Positions 16,394 to 24,921 of a DNA stretch of 45,434 nt are shown here, piece after piece (position 1 is the stretch's first letter; every line of letters starts with the position of its first letter). The notes under the pieces were generated by a model, which saw nothing but the letters and a program-made list of their open reading frames with translations, was not told the DNA's origin and did not search any database. This DNA comes from an uncultured Lachnospiraceae bacterium (GTDB lineage Bacteria; Bacillota; Clostridia; Lachnospirales; Lachnospiraceae): NCBI GenBank assembly GCA_900550235.1, contig URRQ01000014.1, positions 1 to 45,434 of the forward strand, written 5' to 3'. The translations under genes were made by a program, and so were the position numbers.

Positions 16394-17764
16394 TTATTTA
16401 AACATTACCCAATATCCTTGCACAAAGATAAATAATACAATTAATGGCAAAATACAAGACAAGTAAAATCTCATTACTTTTCCACCTGGGAATTTTAATC
16501 CTTTTCCGGCATTGGCTTCTTTGATAAAGTTATCCCAGCCCCATCCATATCTTGTGACACAGAATAATAAGAATACGAGGGAACCTAATGGAAGTAAATT
16601 ATTGCTAACAAGAAAATCTTCCATATCCATAATATTCTTTCCTCCAATGGTAAAAGATGCCCAATCTGTCATACCTAATACGCATGGAAGCCCTAAAATA
16701 ATCAATGCAACTCCATTGATCAGCAGAGATTTTTTCAAACTCCAACCAAACATATCCTGGAAACATGCAATAATATTTTGAAATACAGCTATAATTGTTG
16801 AGAATGCTGCGAATGTCATAAACAAGAAGAAGAGAGTTCCCCAAATTCTTCCACCAGTCATCTCATTGAATACATTCGGAAGTGTGACAAACACAAGCCC
16901 CGGTCCTTCTCCAGGATTAATTCCAAACGCAAAACATGCCGGGAAAATAATCAATCCTGCAGTTGTTGCAACAAATGTATCCAGAATTGTTACACTTACT
17001 GCTTCTCCGGCAAGAGTTCTTTCTTTATCAATATAGCTTCCAAAAATCGCTAACGCGCCAATTCCAAGGCTAAGTGTAAAGAAAGACTGCCCCATCGCTG
17101 CAAATACAGTTGTTCCAATACCTGCTTCTTTCATTTTTCCAAAATCCGGTTTCAAATAGAACTCTAATCCCTCCATGGCATTTGGAAGCGTCACAGAACG
17201 CGCTACCAATAAGAACATGATCAAAAGCAAACTTACCATCATTACTTTTGTAATCTTTTCTACACCTTTTTGAAGCCCCATTGAACATACAAGTAAGCCA
17301 AGAATTGAAATCACAAGCATCCAAAAAATCATTTCATTTCTATTTGTAGTCAATGTCCCAAAAATCTCAGCTACTTGTTCTGCAGATGTCCCTACAAACT
17401 CACCTTTTGCCATCTTGACAAAATAGGCAAGCATCCATCCACCGACTGTTGTGTAAAACATCATCAGCAAATAATTTCCGGCAATTGCAAAATACTTATG
17501 AATGTGCCATTTGCTTCCTTTTGGTTCCAACACTTCATAAGCGCGCCCCACACTTTTCTGGCTTGCCCTTCCGATTGCAAATTCTACAACCATGATCGGC
17601 AACCCCAATGTTAGTAAAAAGAACAGATAGATGAGCACAAAGGCTCCCCCTCCGTATTGACCTGTAATATATGGAAATCTCCACACATTACCAAGTCCGA
17701 TCGCACATCCTGCTGAAATCAGGATGAATCCTAGTCTTGATGAAAACTTTTCTCTCTTTTCCAT
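16394..17764 (-). CDS. Sodium-dependent neurotransmitter-family symporter (SNF/NSS)
   Basis: This is a 456-residue membrane transporter with about eleven hydrophobic segments. The family signature is at the N-terminus: SSRLGFILISAGCAIGLGNVWRFPY, followed by GGGAFVLIYLFFLL and EFAIGRASQKS. These form the sodium and substrate sites in the unwound first helix. Bacterial members import amino acids (for example tyrosine, tryptophan or leucine) with sodium; the substrate here is not assignable. The start lies two bases after the lipid kinase stop, and the ribosome site GGAGGAAG sits inside the kinase 3' end, so the two are co-expressed. Confidence 0.92.
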   Translation of the reverse strand: MEKREKFSSRLGFILISAGCAIGLGNVWRFPYITGQYGGGAFVLIYLFFLLTLGLPIMVVEFAIGRASQKSVGRAYEVLEPKGSKWHIHKYFAIAGNYLLMMFYTTVGGWMLAYFVKMAKGEFVGTSAEQVAEIFGTLTTNRNEMIFWMLVISILGLLVCSMGLQKGVEKITKVMMVSLLLIMFLLVARSVTLPNAMEGLEFYLKPDFGKMKEAGIGTTVFAAMGQSFFTLSLGIGALAIFGSYIDKERTLAGEAVSVTILDTFVATTAGLIIFPACFAFGINPGEGPGLVFVTLPNVFNEMTGGRIWGTLFFLFMTFAAFSTIIAVFQNIIACFQDMFGWSLKKSLLINGVALIILGLPCVLGMTDWASFTIGGKNIMDMEDFLVSNNLLPLGSLVFLLFCVTRYGWGWDNFIKEANAGKGLKFPGGKVMRFYLSCILPLIVLFIFVQGYWVMFK

Positions 17765-17766
17765 GA

Positions 17767-18717
17767 TTATCTTGTTTCTTCCTCCTCAAGTAAAATTTCC
17801 GCCGCCTCATACATCAGCGTCGATTTATTCTCCGGGTCAATCATGATTTCCAAACTTTGGCGTTCATTTTTTATATGAACATAATCATGCTCACCCCCGA
17901 ATTCACCATCCAACGTCCATGGAATTTCTTCCAATGACTCGAAAAATACTTCTTTCGCTTTGAAAGAATACATATATTTTGAATCCTGTTGTCCTGTAGC
18001 AATGGAAAGAATAATGTCGTTCAATTCCAATGGATTCTTCGGGAATTTGATCAAAGTCGCCTCAAATTCTCCATCATCAAACACCACGTTCTTTCCGATC
18101 ATATTACGGAATCCTCCAACAGATTTGGAGTTTGTTACCATTCCAAATACAAATTCATCTTCAATTACTTCCCCATCATGTGTTACTTTGATGTGATATG
18201 ACGGAATTCCAAACAATCGCTTTGTTCCTTCCAAGACATAAGCCAAATGCCCTAATACATTCTTAACCTCCTGTTTTGTTTGATAGGAAACATCTGTAAA
18301 TAGTCCAAACGCAGCAATATATACGAAGATGTCTTTGTTAAAACGTCCCACATCACATGCAAAAGGTTCTCCATTCACCGCCACGTCCGCAGCTTTTAGC
18401 AGATCCTTCGGAATATGAAGACTATTTGCAAAATCATTGGTCGTTCCGGTTGGAATGTATCCGATTGGAATTCTATCCTCTCTTTGCATCATACCGGTCA
18501 CGACTTCATCTAATGTTCCGTCACCTCCGCTGCATACAAGCAGATCATAATCCCCCTCAAATCTTGCAACTTTACGATATCCATCTCTATATTTTTGTGT
18601 CGGATATACTGTCACCTCATAGCCTGCTTTTACAAAAATATCCAGAATGTCAGAAAGCTTTGGTTTTAACAACCCTTTCCCTGCATTTGGATTGTAAATG
18701 AATAGTAATTTTTTCAT
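17767..18717 (-). CDS. Diacylglycerol kinase-family lipid kinase (YegS/DagK-like)
   Basis: This 316-residue cytosolic enzyme of the DAGK catalytic family phosphorylates a membrane lipid such as diacylglycerol. The N-terminus has the nucleotide-binding pattern FIYNPNAGKG, then CSGGDGTLDEVVTGM near residue 65, and IPTGTTNDFA near 90, all diagnostic. The C-terminal beta-sandwich has WTLDGEFGG, the metal/substrate loop of the family. It precedes the SNF symporter in a two-gene unit. Soluble family members differ from the small integral DgkA. The exact lipid is not assignable. Confidence 0.9.
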   Translation of the reverse strand: MKKLLFIYNPNAGKGLLKPKLSDILDIFVKAGYEVTVYPTQKYRDGYRKVARFEGDYDLLVCSGGDGTLDEVVTGMMQREDRIPIGYIPTGTTNDFANSLHIPKDLLKAADVAVNGEPFACDVGRFNKDIFVYIAAFGLFTDVSYQTKQEVKNVLGHLAYVLEGTKRLFGIPSYHIKVTHDGEVIEDEFVFGMVTNSKSVGGFRNMIGKNVVFDDGEFEATLIKFPKNPLELNDIILSIATGQQDSKYMYSFKAKEVFFESLEEIPWTLDGEFGGEHDYVHIKNERQSLEIMIDPENKSTLMYEAAEILLEEEETR

Positions 18718-18751
18718 TTCGGTTCTCCTTTCTGCCTGATTCTATAATGCG

Positions 18752-18780
18752 AAAAAGAATGTGCGAAGCACATTCTTTTT
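18752..18780 (-). terminator. Terminator of the murB-whiA-crh unit
   Basis: A perfect 13-bp stem, AAAAAGAATGTGC with GCACATTCTTTTT around a three-base loop, is followed by T-runs on the minus strand. It closes the HPr-like gene. Confidence 0.85.
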
Positions 18781-18795
18781 ATCTATACGCGATTG

Positions 18796-19053
18796 CTATT
18801 CGCCTAACATCAAAAGGTCTTTCATCTTCTCAACAGCTTTTTCCTCATCATTACCTTCTGCTGCAACTACGAGACTGTCTCCTGTGGAAAGTTGAAGACT
18901 CATCATTCCCATAATACTTTTTGCATTGATTTTCTTTGTTCCAATTTCAATAAACACCCGACTGTTAAATTCATTTGCAATCTGCACAATCTTTGCTGTA
19001 ACTCTTGCTCCAATTCCTTCTTCTGCCTGAATCGTAACTGTCTGTCTAATCAT
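18796..19053 (-). CDS. HPr-family protein lacking His15 (Crh-like)
   Basis: This is an 85-residue HPr fold protein. In normal HPr, His15 receives phosphate from enzyme I for sugar uptake. Here position 15 is Gly (EEGIGARV), so PTS phosphotransfer is not possible. Ser46 is kept exactly, in KSIMGMM, the site used by HPr kinase. This is the pattern of Bacillus Crh, where His15 is Gln, and the location directly after whiA is also the same as crh. I infer a regulatory co-effector of CcpA-type control rather than a sugar carrier. I start at the ATG at 19053, which overlaps the whiA stop by eight bases behind AAGGAGG. Confidence 0.85.
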   Translation of the reverse strand: MIRQTVTIQAEEGIGARVTAKIVQIANEFNSRVFIEIGTKKINAKSIMGMMSLQLSTGDSLVVAAEGNDEEKAVEKMKDLLMLGE

Positions 19054-20008
19054 AATGTACCTCCTTGTTTTGTCTGAGCTTATCGGCAATCTCGCCTAAT
19101 TTTCTCAGCCGGTGATTTACCCCCGACTTCCCGACAGGCGGCGTCAGTAAATCCCCTAATTCCTTTAATGTTGCTTCTGGATATGATAACCTTGTTAGAG
19201 CCACGTCATATAATGCCTCTGACAGGTTCTCCAACCCGATGGTATCACGGATATAATGGATATCTTCTACCTGCTTCACAGCAGCCGACACAGTCTTATT
19301 GATGTTTGCCGTTTCACAATTCACTTTTCGGTTCACAGCATTTCTCATATCCTTCAATATACGGATATTTTCAAACTTCATAAGAGCAACATGCGCTTCC
19401 ATAATATTCAGCAAGTCAGATATCTGTGCTCCTTCTTTTACATAGACTACATAAGATCTCTTCCGCAATATAACCTTCGCATCAATCTCAAAGCTATTCA
19501 TAATCTTTTGGAGCTGCTCTGCTTTTCCTTTTGCAGAACAGACAATTTCATAGTGATAAGACTTCTCCGGATCGCTAATTGATCCTGACACGAGAAACGC
19601 TCCTCTGATAAACGCTCTCTTGCAACAATACTGTTGTACGACAGTATTTTTAACAAGAGAAAGTTCCTCTTGAACATCCCCCTCCCGAGTCAAAAGCTTT
19701 GTCGCTTGAAGAAGCCGGAGTGCTTCCTCATGATTCTTCACAAGCAGCCAATACGATGTACTCTGCTTCGAAAGATTCCTTCGGATTGAAATTTCAGTTC
19801 TTATATTAAATGTTTTTTGCAATAATGTAAAGCACTTTCTTGCAACACTCAGGTTTTCTGTGTGGATTTTAACCGAATATCGTTCATCACTGTCAATCAT
19901 AACACTTCCACACATGCTGATAAATGCGGCTGTTTCCGCAATCTGACAATGCCGCGCCGAGCTGATCTGCAGCCCTAATTCTTCTTTTACTTCTCCTGAA
20001 AATGACAT
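19046..20008 (-). CDS. whiA: Sporulation/cell division regulator WhiA
   Basis: This is a 320-residue DNA-binding protein of the WhiA family. Residues 1-220 are the LAGLIDADG-like domain, starting SFSGEVKEELG and including RGAFLVSGSISDPEKSYHYEIV. The C-terminal helix-turn-helix is ATLKELGDLLTPPVGKSGVNHRLRKL. In Firmicutes it binds DNA and influences cell division and chromosome segregation. It lies in the conserved order murB-rapZ-whiA-HPr. The usual yvcK (gluconeogenesis factor) between rapZ and whiA is absent here. Its end overlaps the start of the Crh-like gene. Confidence 0.95.
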   Translation of the reverse strand: MSFSGEVKEELGLQISSARHCQIAETAAFISMCGSVMIDSDERYSVKIHTENLSVARKCFTLLQKTFNIRTEISIRRNLSKQSTSYWLLVKNHEEALRLLQATKLLTREGDVQEELSLVKNTVVQQYCCKRAFIRGAFLVSGSISDPEKSYHYEIVCSAKGKAEQLQKIMNSFEIDAKVILRKRSYVVYVKEGAQISDLLNIMEAHVALMKFENIRILKDMRNAVNRKVNCETANINKTVSAAVKQVEDIHYIRDTIGLENLSEALYDVALTRLSYPEATLKELGDLLTPPVGKSGVNHRLRKLGEIADKLRQNKEVHYD

Positions 20009-20017
20009 GCCATCCCT

Positions 20018-20881
20018 CTATTCTGCTTTTCGCTTCGCATCTTTTTCAATATCTCGATGTTCTATACGCACACCATATTCATTGGATTTTTCAAAATAAT
20101 GATATAGTGCATTTGCCAAAGTTACCGAGCGATGCTTCCCACCGGTACAGCCAATTGCGATTACCAACTGATGTTTTCCCTCTGCAATATACTGTGGAAC
20201 TAAAAACTCCAACATATCTTGAAGTTTGTCCAAAAACTCTTCTGCCTTTCCATTATTCATTACATATTCTTGAATCTCCGGATCATTTCCCGTCTTTGGA
20301 CGAAGCTCTTCAATATAGTAAGGATTCGGCAAAAATCTTACGTCAAATACAAGGTCTGCATCATTCGGAATGCCATATTTAAACCCAAAAGATACTACCG
20401 TAAGATATAAATTCTTATATTCCTGACTATCCACAAAGATTTTCTGTAATTCTCGTTTCAGTTCTCTTGTGAGAAGAAGACTCGTATCGATTATATAATC
20501 TGCATTTTTTTTGATCGGTTCCAACACTCGTCTTTCTTTCTCAAGTCCTTCCCAAATATTTCCCTCATTCGCAAGAGGATGGGTTCTTCGAGTCTCTTTG
20601 TAACGTTTTACAAGCACCGAATCTCCGGAATCAAGAAACAGCATCTCATACGAAACATCTTTCAGCATCTCTTCCAGATCAGTAAAATTCTGTCCGCCTC
20701 GAATATCAATTCCAAGCGCTACTTTGTTAAATTCCGTACTTGGAACTCTTAGTATCTCCACAAGCTTTGGAAGTAATGCCAAAGGAAGATTATCAATACA
20801 AAAATATCCTACATCTTCCAACATTTTAAGCGCTGTACTTTTCCCTGCACCGGACATTCCGGTTACAATTACAAATCTCAT
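20018..20881 (-). CDS. rapZ: RNase adapter/nucleotide-binding protein RapZ (YvcJ)
   Basis: This is a 287-residue P-loop protein with Walker A GMSGAGKST near residue 8. The conserved RapZ segments are FCIDNLPLALLPKL, GIDIRGG, FDVRFLPNPYYIEELRP and the C-terminal AIGCTGGKHRSV. In E. coli the family directs RNase processing of small RNAs controlling glucosamine-6-phosphate synthase; in Bacillus YvcJ binds nucleotides and affects competence. It starts one base after the murB stop and ends nine bases before whiA, so the block is a tight operon that links cell-wall precursor synthesis with carbon regulation. Confidence 0.95.
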   Translation of the reverse strand: MRFVIVTGMSGAGKSTALKMLEDVGYFCIDNLPLALLPKLVEILRVPSTEFNKVALGIDIRGGQNFTDLEEMLKDVSYEMLFLDSGDSVLVKRYKETRRTHPLANEGNIWEGLEKERRVLEPIKKNADYIIDTSLLLTRELKRELQKIFVDSQEYKNLYLTVVSFGFKYGIPNDADLVFDVRFLPNPYYIEELRPKTGNDPEIQEYVMNNGKAEEFLDKLQDMLEFLVPQYIAEGKHQLVIAIGCTGGKHRSVTLANALYHYFEKSNEYGVRIEHRDIEKDAKRKAE

Positions 20882-20882
20882 C

Positions 20883-21794
20883 TTAGAAATCCCCCAGTTT
20901 TTTCACCTCCGGTTCAAGCGGAACGCCAAATTTTTCCTCCACTCGATCCGAAACCTCTCTCATCAATTCAATCACATCTTTTGCAGTTGCATTATCCTTG
21001 TTGATCACAAATCCGCAATGTTTCTCGGATACTTGTGCTCCGCCTACGGAAAATCCACGAAGTCCGGTATCTTGAATCAATTTTCCTGCAAAATATCCTT
21101 CCGGACGTTTGAATGTACTTCCGGCGCTTGGATACTCTAACGGCTGCTTTGTCGTTCTACGTTCTTTCAAATCCTCCATAGTAGACCGAATCTCGTCTTC
21201 CTGTCCATCTTTTAATGCGATGACTGCCTCTAACGCAATGTATCCTTCTCTTCCGATCACACTTGTTCGATATCCGAGATCTAATTCTTCTCTTGTTAAT
21301 ACCTTTACTTCGCCTTCTTTAGAAAGCGCTGTGACTTCCTGCAGCACATCTTTCATCTCTCCGCCATATGCCCCAGCATTCATCACAACAGCCCCTCCTA
21401 ATGTTCCCGGAATTCCTGCCGCGAATTCAAATCCAGTCAAACTATGTCTAAGCGCTTCACCTGCAATCTGAGAAAGAAGGGCTCCTACTTGAGCTCGAAT
21501 CGTTGTACCTTCTACTTCAATCTGATTCATATTCCGATAAAGCTGAATGATCACTCCTCGATATCCTTCATCACTGACAAGAAGGTTGCTTCCATTTCCA
21601 AGTACATAATACGGAATCTCCGCCTCTTTGCACAATGTTGTTACTTTTTTGACTTCATCTATCGTCCTTGGAAGAACATAATAATCTGCCGGACCCCCAA
21701 TACGAAATGTCGTATGCTTTTTCATCGGTTCATCAACAAGAACCGCTTCCGGCCCTAATATATCTATCAATCGATCATAAAATTCTCTCTGCAT
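20883..21794 (-). CDS. murB: UDP-N-acetylenolpyruvoylglucosamine reductase
   Basis: This enzyme reduces UDP-GlcNAc-enolpyruvate to UDP-MurNAc with NADPH and FAD, the second step of peptidoglycan precursor synthesis. The 303-residue protein is of the short type II MurB form. FAD-binding motifs are HTTFRIGGPADYYVLP, LGNGSNLLVSDEGY and GIPGTLGGAVVMNAGAYGG. The catalytic region is PSAGSTFKRPEG, with the serine in that loop, and KHCGFVINKDNATA follows. It is the first gene of the rapZ-whiA-crh-like operon. Confidence 0.95.
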   Translation of the reverse strand: MQREFYDRLIDILGPEAVLVDEPMKKHTTFRIGGPADYYVLPRTIDEVKKVTTLCKEAEIPYYVLGNGSNLLVSDEGYRGVIIQLYRNMNQIEVEGTTIRAQVGALLSQIAGEALRHSLTGFEFAAGIPGTLGGAVVMNAGAYGGEMKDVLQEVTALSKEGEVKVLTREELDLGYRTSVIGREGYIALEAVIALKDGQEDEIRSTMEDLKERRTTKQPLEYPSAGSTFKRPEGYFAGKLIQDTGLRGFSVGGAQVSEKHCGFVINKDNATAKDVIELMREVSDRVEEKFGVPLEPEVKKLGDF

Positions 21795-21940
21795 CTTATT
21801 CTCCTATTTTCTGTTATTCTCGTACATCATACACTAATATTATAACATATGCAATGTACTCTTGCAAATTCCTTGAAAATACGGTATATTGAAAATGTTA
21901 ACTATTTTTATTCTATTAACAAGAAGGAGTGAATAAACAA

Positions 21941-23224
21941 GTGGACTCGAGTGTCGCCACGCAGATTATTATTTTAATCATTTTACTATTTTTTTCCGGA
22001 TTTTTTTCTTCAGCGGAAACATCGCTGACAACAGTCAACAAAATCCGAATGCGTTTTTTAGCAGAAGAAGGCAACAAACGTGCAAAAAAGGTGATTGCCA
22101 TCACCGAAGATTCCGGCAAAATGTTGAGCGCCATTTTGATTGGTAATAACATTGTCAATCTGTCTGCCTCATCCATCACAACAAGTATTGCTTATATGTT
22201 TGGTGGTTCCGCAGTCGCTGCTGCAACAGGAATTATTACTTTATTAATTTTGATTTTTGGTGAGATTTCTCCAAAGACTCTTGCAACAATTCATTCGGAA
22301 AAACTTGCGCTCATGTATGCTTATCCGATTGCTTTTCTCATGAAAATTACAACACCGTTTATTTTCATTGTAAACAGTCTTTCAAGAGCCGTTCTTTTTA
22401 TTCTCCGTGTGGATCCAAACGCCAAACCGGATGCCATGACAGAGAGTGAACTTCGTACGATCGTAGACGTCAGCCACGAAGACGGAGTCATCGAATCCGA
22501 AGAAAAAGAAATGATCTATAATGTGTTTGATATGGGAGATGCGAAAGCAAAAGATGTCATGGTTCCAAGAGTTCATATGACATTTGCCGATGTAAACAGC
22601 ACATACGAAGAATTGATAAATATTTTCCGTGAAGATAAATTCACCAGACTTCCGGTTTACGAAGAAACAACTGACAATGTAATCGGAACGATCAACATGA
22701 AGGATTTACTTCTATTTGATAATAAAAAAGAATTTCATATTCGTGATATTCTCCGAGAAGCTTATTTCACTTATGAATATAAGAGCATTTCCGAACTTCT
22801 TGTAGAAATGCGTGAAGCTTCCTTTAATATCGCAATCGTATTAGACGAGTACGGTGAAACAGCCGGTCTGATTACGTTAGAAGACTTACTGGAAGAGATT
22901 GTCGGAGAGATCCGTGATGAATATGATGAAAATGAAGAAGATGACTTTAAAGAAATCAACAGATTTGAATACGTTGTAGAAGGTTCTACCAATTTAGATG
23001 ATTTGAATGATGAACTCCATACAAAACTGGAATCCGAAGACTATGATTCCCTTGGAGGATTTATCATTGAACGTTTGGACAGACTTCCGGAATTAAACGA
23101 CGAAGTTACAACAGCCGATGGTATTCGCCTTGTCGTAGAATCATTAGACAAAAACCGTGTGGAAAAGGTTCACATCTATCTGCCGGATCACTTTTATGAC
23201 GAAAACTCTGAAGACAACGATTAA
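21941..23224 (+). CDS. CNNM/CorC-type hemolysin-family membrane protein with CBS pair
   Basis: This is about 427 residues, with three parts. The DUF21 membrane domain (about residues 1-175) starts VATQIIILIILLFFSGFFSSAETSL and has NNIVNLSASSI. Two CBS domains (about 200-325) carry DVMVPRVHM and YRKD-like LPVYEETTDNVIGTINMKDLL. The C-terminal CorC/HlyC domain (about 345-425) has the acidic run EEIVGEIRDEYDENEEDD. Family members act in magnesium or cobalt homeostasis; hemolysin is a historical name. I start at the GTG at 21941; the ribosome site AAGGAG lies 11 bases before it and overlaps an upstream in-frame GTG at 21929. It is divergent from murB. Confidence 0.85.
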   Translation: MDSSVATQIIILIILLFFSGFFSSAETSLTTVNKIRMRFLAEEGNKRAKKVIAITEDSGKMLSAILIGNNIVNLSASSITTSIAYMFGGSAVAAATGIITLLILIFGEISPKTLATIHSEKLALMYAYPIAFLMKITTPFIFIVNSLSRAVLFILRVDPNAKPDAMTESELRTIVDVSHEDGVIESEEKEMIYNVFDMGDAKAKDVMVPRVHMTFADVNSTYEELINIFREDKFTRLPVYEETTDNVIGTINMKDLLLFDNKKEFHIRDILREAYFTYEYKSISELLVEMREASFNIAIVLDEYGETAGLITLEDLLEEIVGEIRDEYDENEEDDFKEINRFEYVVEGSTNLDDLNDELHTKLESEDYDSLGGFIIERLDRLPELNDEVTTADGIRLVVESLDKNRVEKVHIYLPDHFYDENSEDND

Positions 23225-23236
23225 AAGTAATTCAAA

Positions 23237-23278
23237 ATACGGGGTACGATTCAGCTTAAGCTGGATCGTACCCCGTAT
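23237..23278. terminator. Shared bidirectional terminator, overlapping the 3' end of the sigma-like gene
   Basis: Two 21-base arms (23237-23257 and 23258-23278) pair with one mismatch. On the minus strand TTTTGAATTACTTTT follows. The last codons and the stop (23256-23258) of the sigma-like gene lie inside one arm. Confidence 0.8.
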
Positions 23279-23984
23279 CTTCTTCTTCCTCTTCCTCTTC
23301 GTCATCATCATCTTCTCCGGTCAATCTAAGGATATCATTGACCTCATCTTCTGTCAGTCCCATATAAACTGCCAATTCTTCCAAGGTCGGTTTTCGTTCT
23401 AATTCTTCTTTCAGATTCGTTACACATTCATCTAAATATGCAACCTTCTCGATCATTTTCCTATCATGTATTTTCGTCTCTTCATTGTCTTCCACAAGCA
23501 TCTGCATCGCTTGACGAATATTTGCAAGAATCTGCTGTTCACTCAGCACATTCGGTTCAAGAGACATCATAAGTCCTATATTTCCTTCCTGGATCAAATC
23601 CTCGATCAGATACTCTTCTGAATAGAAATCCAATGCAATCTCCACAACTTTTGGAGAGTAATATTTCAAATGTTCTTCCATCTTATTCTGTGGTTTTAAC
23701 ATAGAAATTTCTTTCAAATATTCGTCTACATACAGCCGATCTTCTTCTAAAAGCTTTTCTAATTTTTTCTCAAAGGACAACGTCTCGCCTTCGTTTTTCT
23801 CATATCCAGACACGGCGATTTTTTGTGTCAAAAGATAATCATACACAAGACTCATCTGCTCCTTTGAAAGATGATCTTCTACAAAGTATTCTTCTACATC
23901 TTGTACGCTTAGCACACGATTCTTCGCATTCCCAAGTTCTAAAATACCCTTTAACTTTTCTAGAAATTGTAATTCTCCACTCAT
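23256..23984 (-). CDS. Sigma-70-like protein lacking region 4, with acidic tail
   Basis: This is a 242-residue protein recalling RNA polymerase sigma factors, but incomplete. Residues 1-60 resemble region 1.1 (LSVQDVEEYFVEDHLSKEQMSLVYDYLLTQKIAV). Residues 105-145 resemble region 2, with the near-consensus IEDLIQEGNIGLMM. The region 2.3-2.4 aromatic DNA-melting stretch is absent, replaced by LSEQQILANIRQAMQM. Residues 170-222 resemble region 3 (LERKPTLEELAVYMGLTEDEVNDILRLTGE). Region 4, which reads the -35 box, is missing; instead a tail of about 14 acidic residues precedes TGYDPA. I infer a core-polymerase binding protein that cannot direct normal promoter recognition. It lies 60 bases after the amidase gene. 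Confidence 0.7.
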   Translation of the reverse strand: MSGELQFLEKLKGILELGNAKNRVLSVQDVEEYFVEDHLSKEQMSLVYDYLLTQKIAVSGYEKNEGETLSFEKKLEKLLEEDRLYVDEYLKEISMLKPQNKMEEHLKYYSPKVVEIALDFYSEEYLIEDLIQEGNIGLMMSLEPNVLSEQQILANIRQAMQMLVEDNEETKIHDRKMIEKVAYLDECVTNLKEELERKPTLEELAVYMGLTEDEVNDILRLTGEDDDDEEEEEEEDTGYDPA

Positions 23985-24044
23985 TCTTTCTTCTCCTGTT
24001 TTCTTTTTCTACCTTATCAACACCTGACTGTACTCGCCGGAACT

Positions 24045-24803
24045 CTAGCTTACAATAATCGTGGCATATCCAGCCATTTTCAGGCGCCGTTCCATATCAA
24101 CCGCTTCTTGCAGAATCGGATAATCTCCCACCTGCACACGGTAAAATCCATTCCCCTCTTCAATAAAAGCCGGATAATCCTGGGAGATCAACTCATTAAA
24201 AAGCTGATCTGCATAATTTCGATTACGAAACGCCCCAACCTGTACGCGATATTGCAGCCGTTCTTCTTGCGGCTGGCCTAGCGTATCTATGATTCCGTCC
24301 GCAATCGCTCCGGCAATATCATAAAAATTATTTTGAAACAGTTGATTATCGATATCTGAATTGATAAATCCTGCTTCAACCAATACCGCAGGCATCTTGG
24401 TACGTTTCAAAACAACAAGATTCGGTCTTGCTTTTACCCCAAGATTCACAAAGCCTACCGACTCTAATTGTTCATTGATATTTTTCGCCATCTCATACTT
24501 GATTCCGGACAGATCGTAGATTAGACTTTCTACACCGGAAACTGCGTTATCTGTCGGATAAGAATTCCGATGAATCGATACAAAATAATCCACCTTTGCC
24601 TCATTTGCTTCCATCGCTTTCTCAAATGGGGATTCATATACATCGGTTGTTCTTGTATATTCTACATCAAATCCATGATTTTGTAAAATTTCTCCTACTG
24701 CCAAAGTAAGTCTCAAAGCGTCCTCCGCTTCCTGTCGTTCTGCGTATACTGCTCCCGGATCACGTCCCCCGTGTCCTGCATCCAGCATAATTAAATATGG
24801 CAT
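24045..24803 (-). CDS. N-acetylmuramoyl-L-alanine amidase with SPOR domain
   Basis: This enzyme cleaves the amide bond between MurNAc and the peptide stem. The amidase_3 zinc domain covers residues 1-175, with LDAGHGGRDPG (His and zinc site), the SIHRNSY segment containing the second histidine, and ILVEAGFINSDIDNQLF with the catalytic Glu. Residues about 185-252 form a SPOR domain (QYRVQVGAFRNRNYADQLFNEL, then YRVQVGDYP), which binds denuded glycan at division or spore septa. There is no N-terminal signal peptide, as in mother-cell-expressed spore amidases such as CwlC. This suggests a role in mother-cell lysis, an inference from the family. Confidence 0.9.
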   Translation of the reverse strand: MPYLIMLDAGHGGRDPGAVYAERQEAEDALRLTLAVGEILQNHGFDVEYTRTTDVYESPFEKAMEANEAKVDYFVSIHRNSYPTDNAVSGVESLIYDLSGIKYEMAKNINEQLESVGFVNLGVKARPNLVVLKRTKMPAVLVEAGFINSDIDNQLFQNNFYDIAGAIADGIIDTLGQPQEERLQYRVQVGAFRNRNYADQLFNELISQDYPAFIEEGNGFYRVQVGDYPILQEAVDMERRLKMAGYATIIVS

Positions 24804-24921
24804 ATTTTGTTACCCTTTCTGTGAATCTACACATTCTAAATTTATTATCAAAATATGCTTTCGCGTCAGATCTGTGCTTTCTCTCACTCCACAATAAAAT
24901 TAGATCAAATACTTGTTGTTC

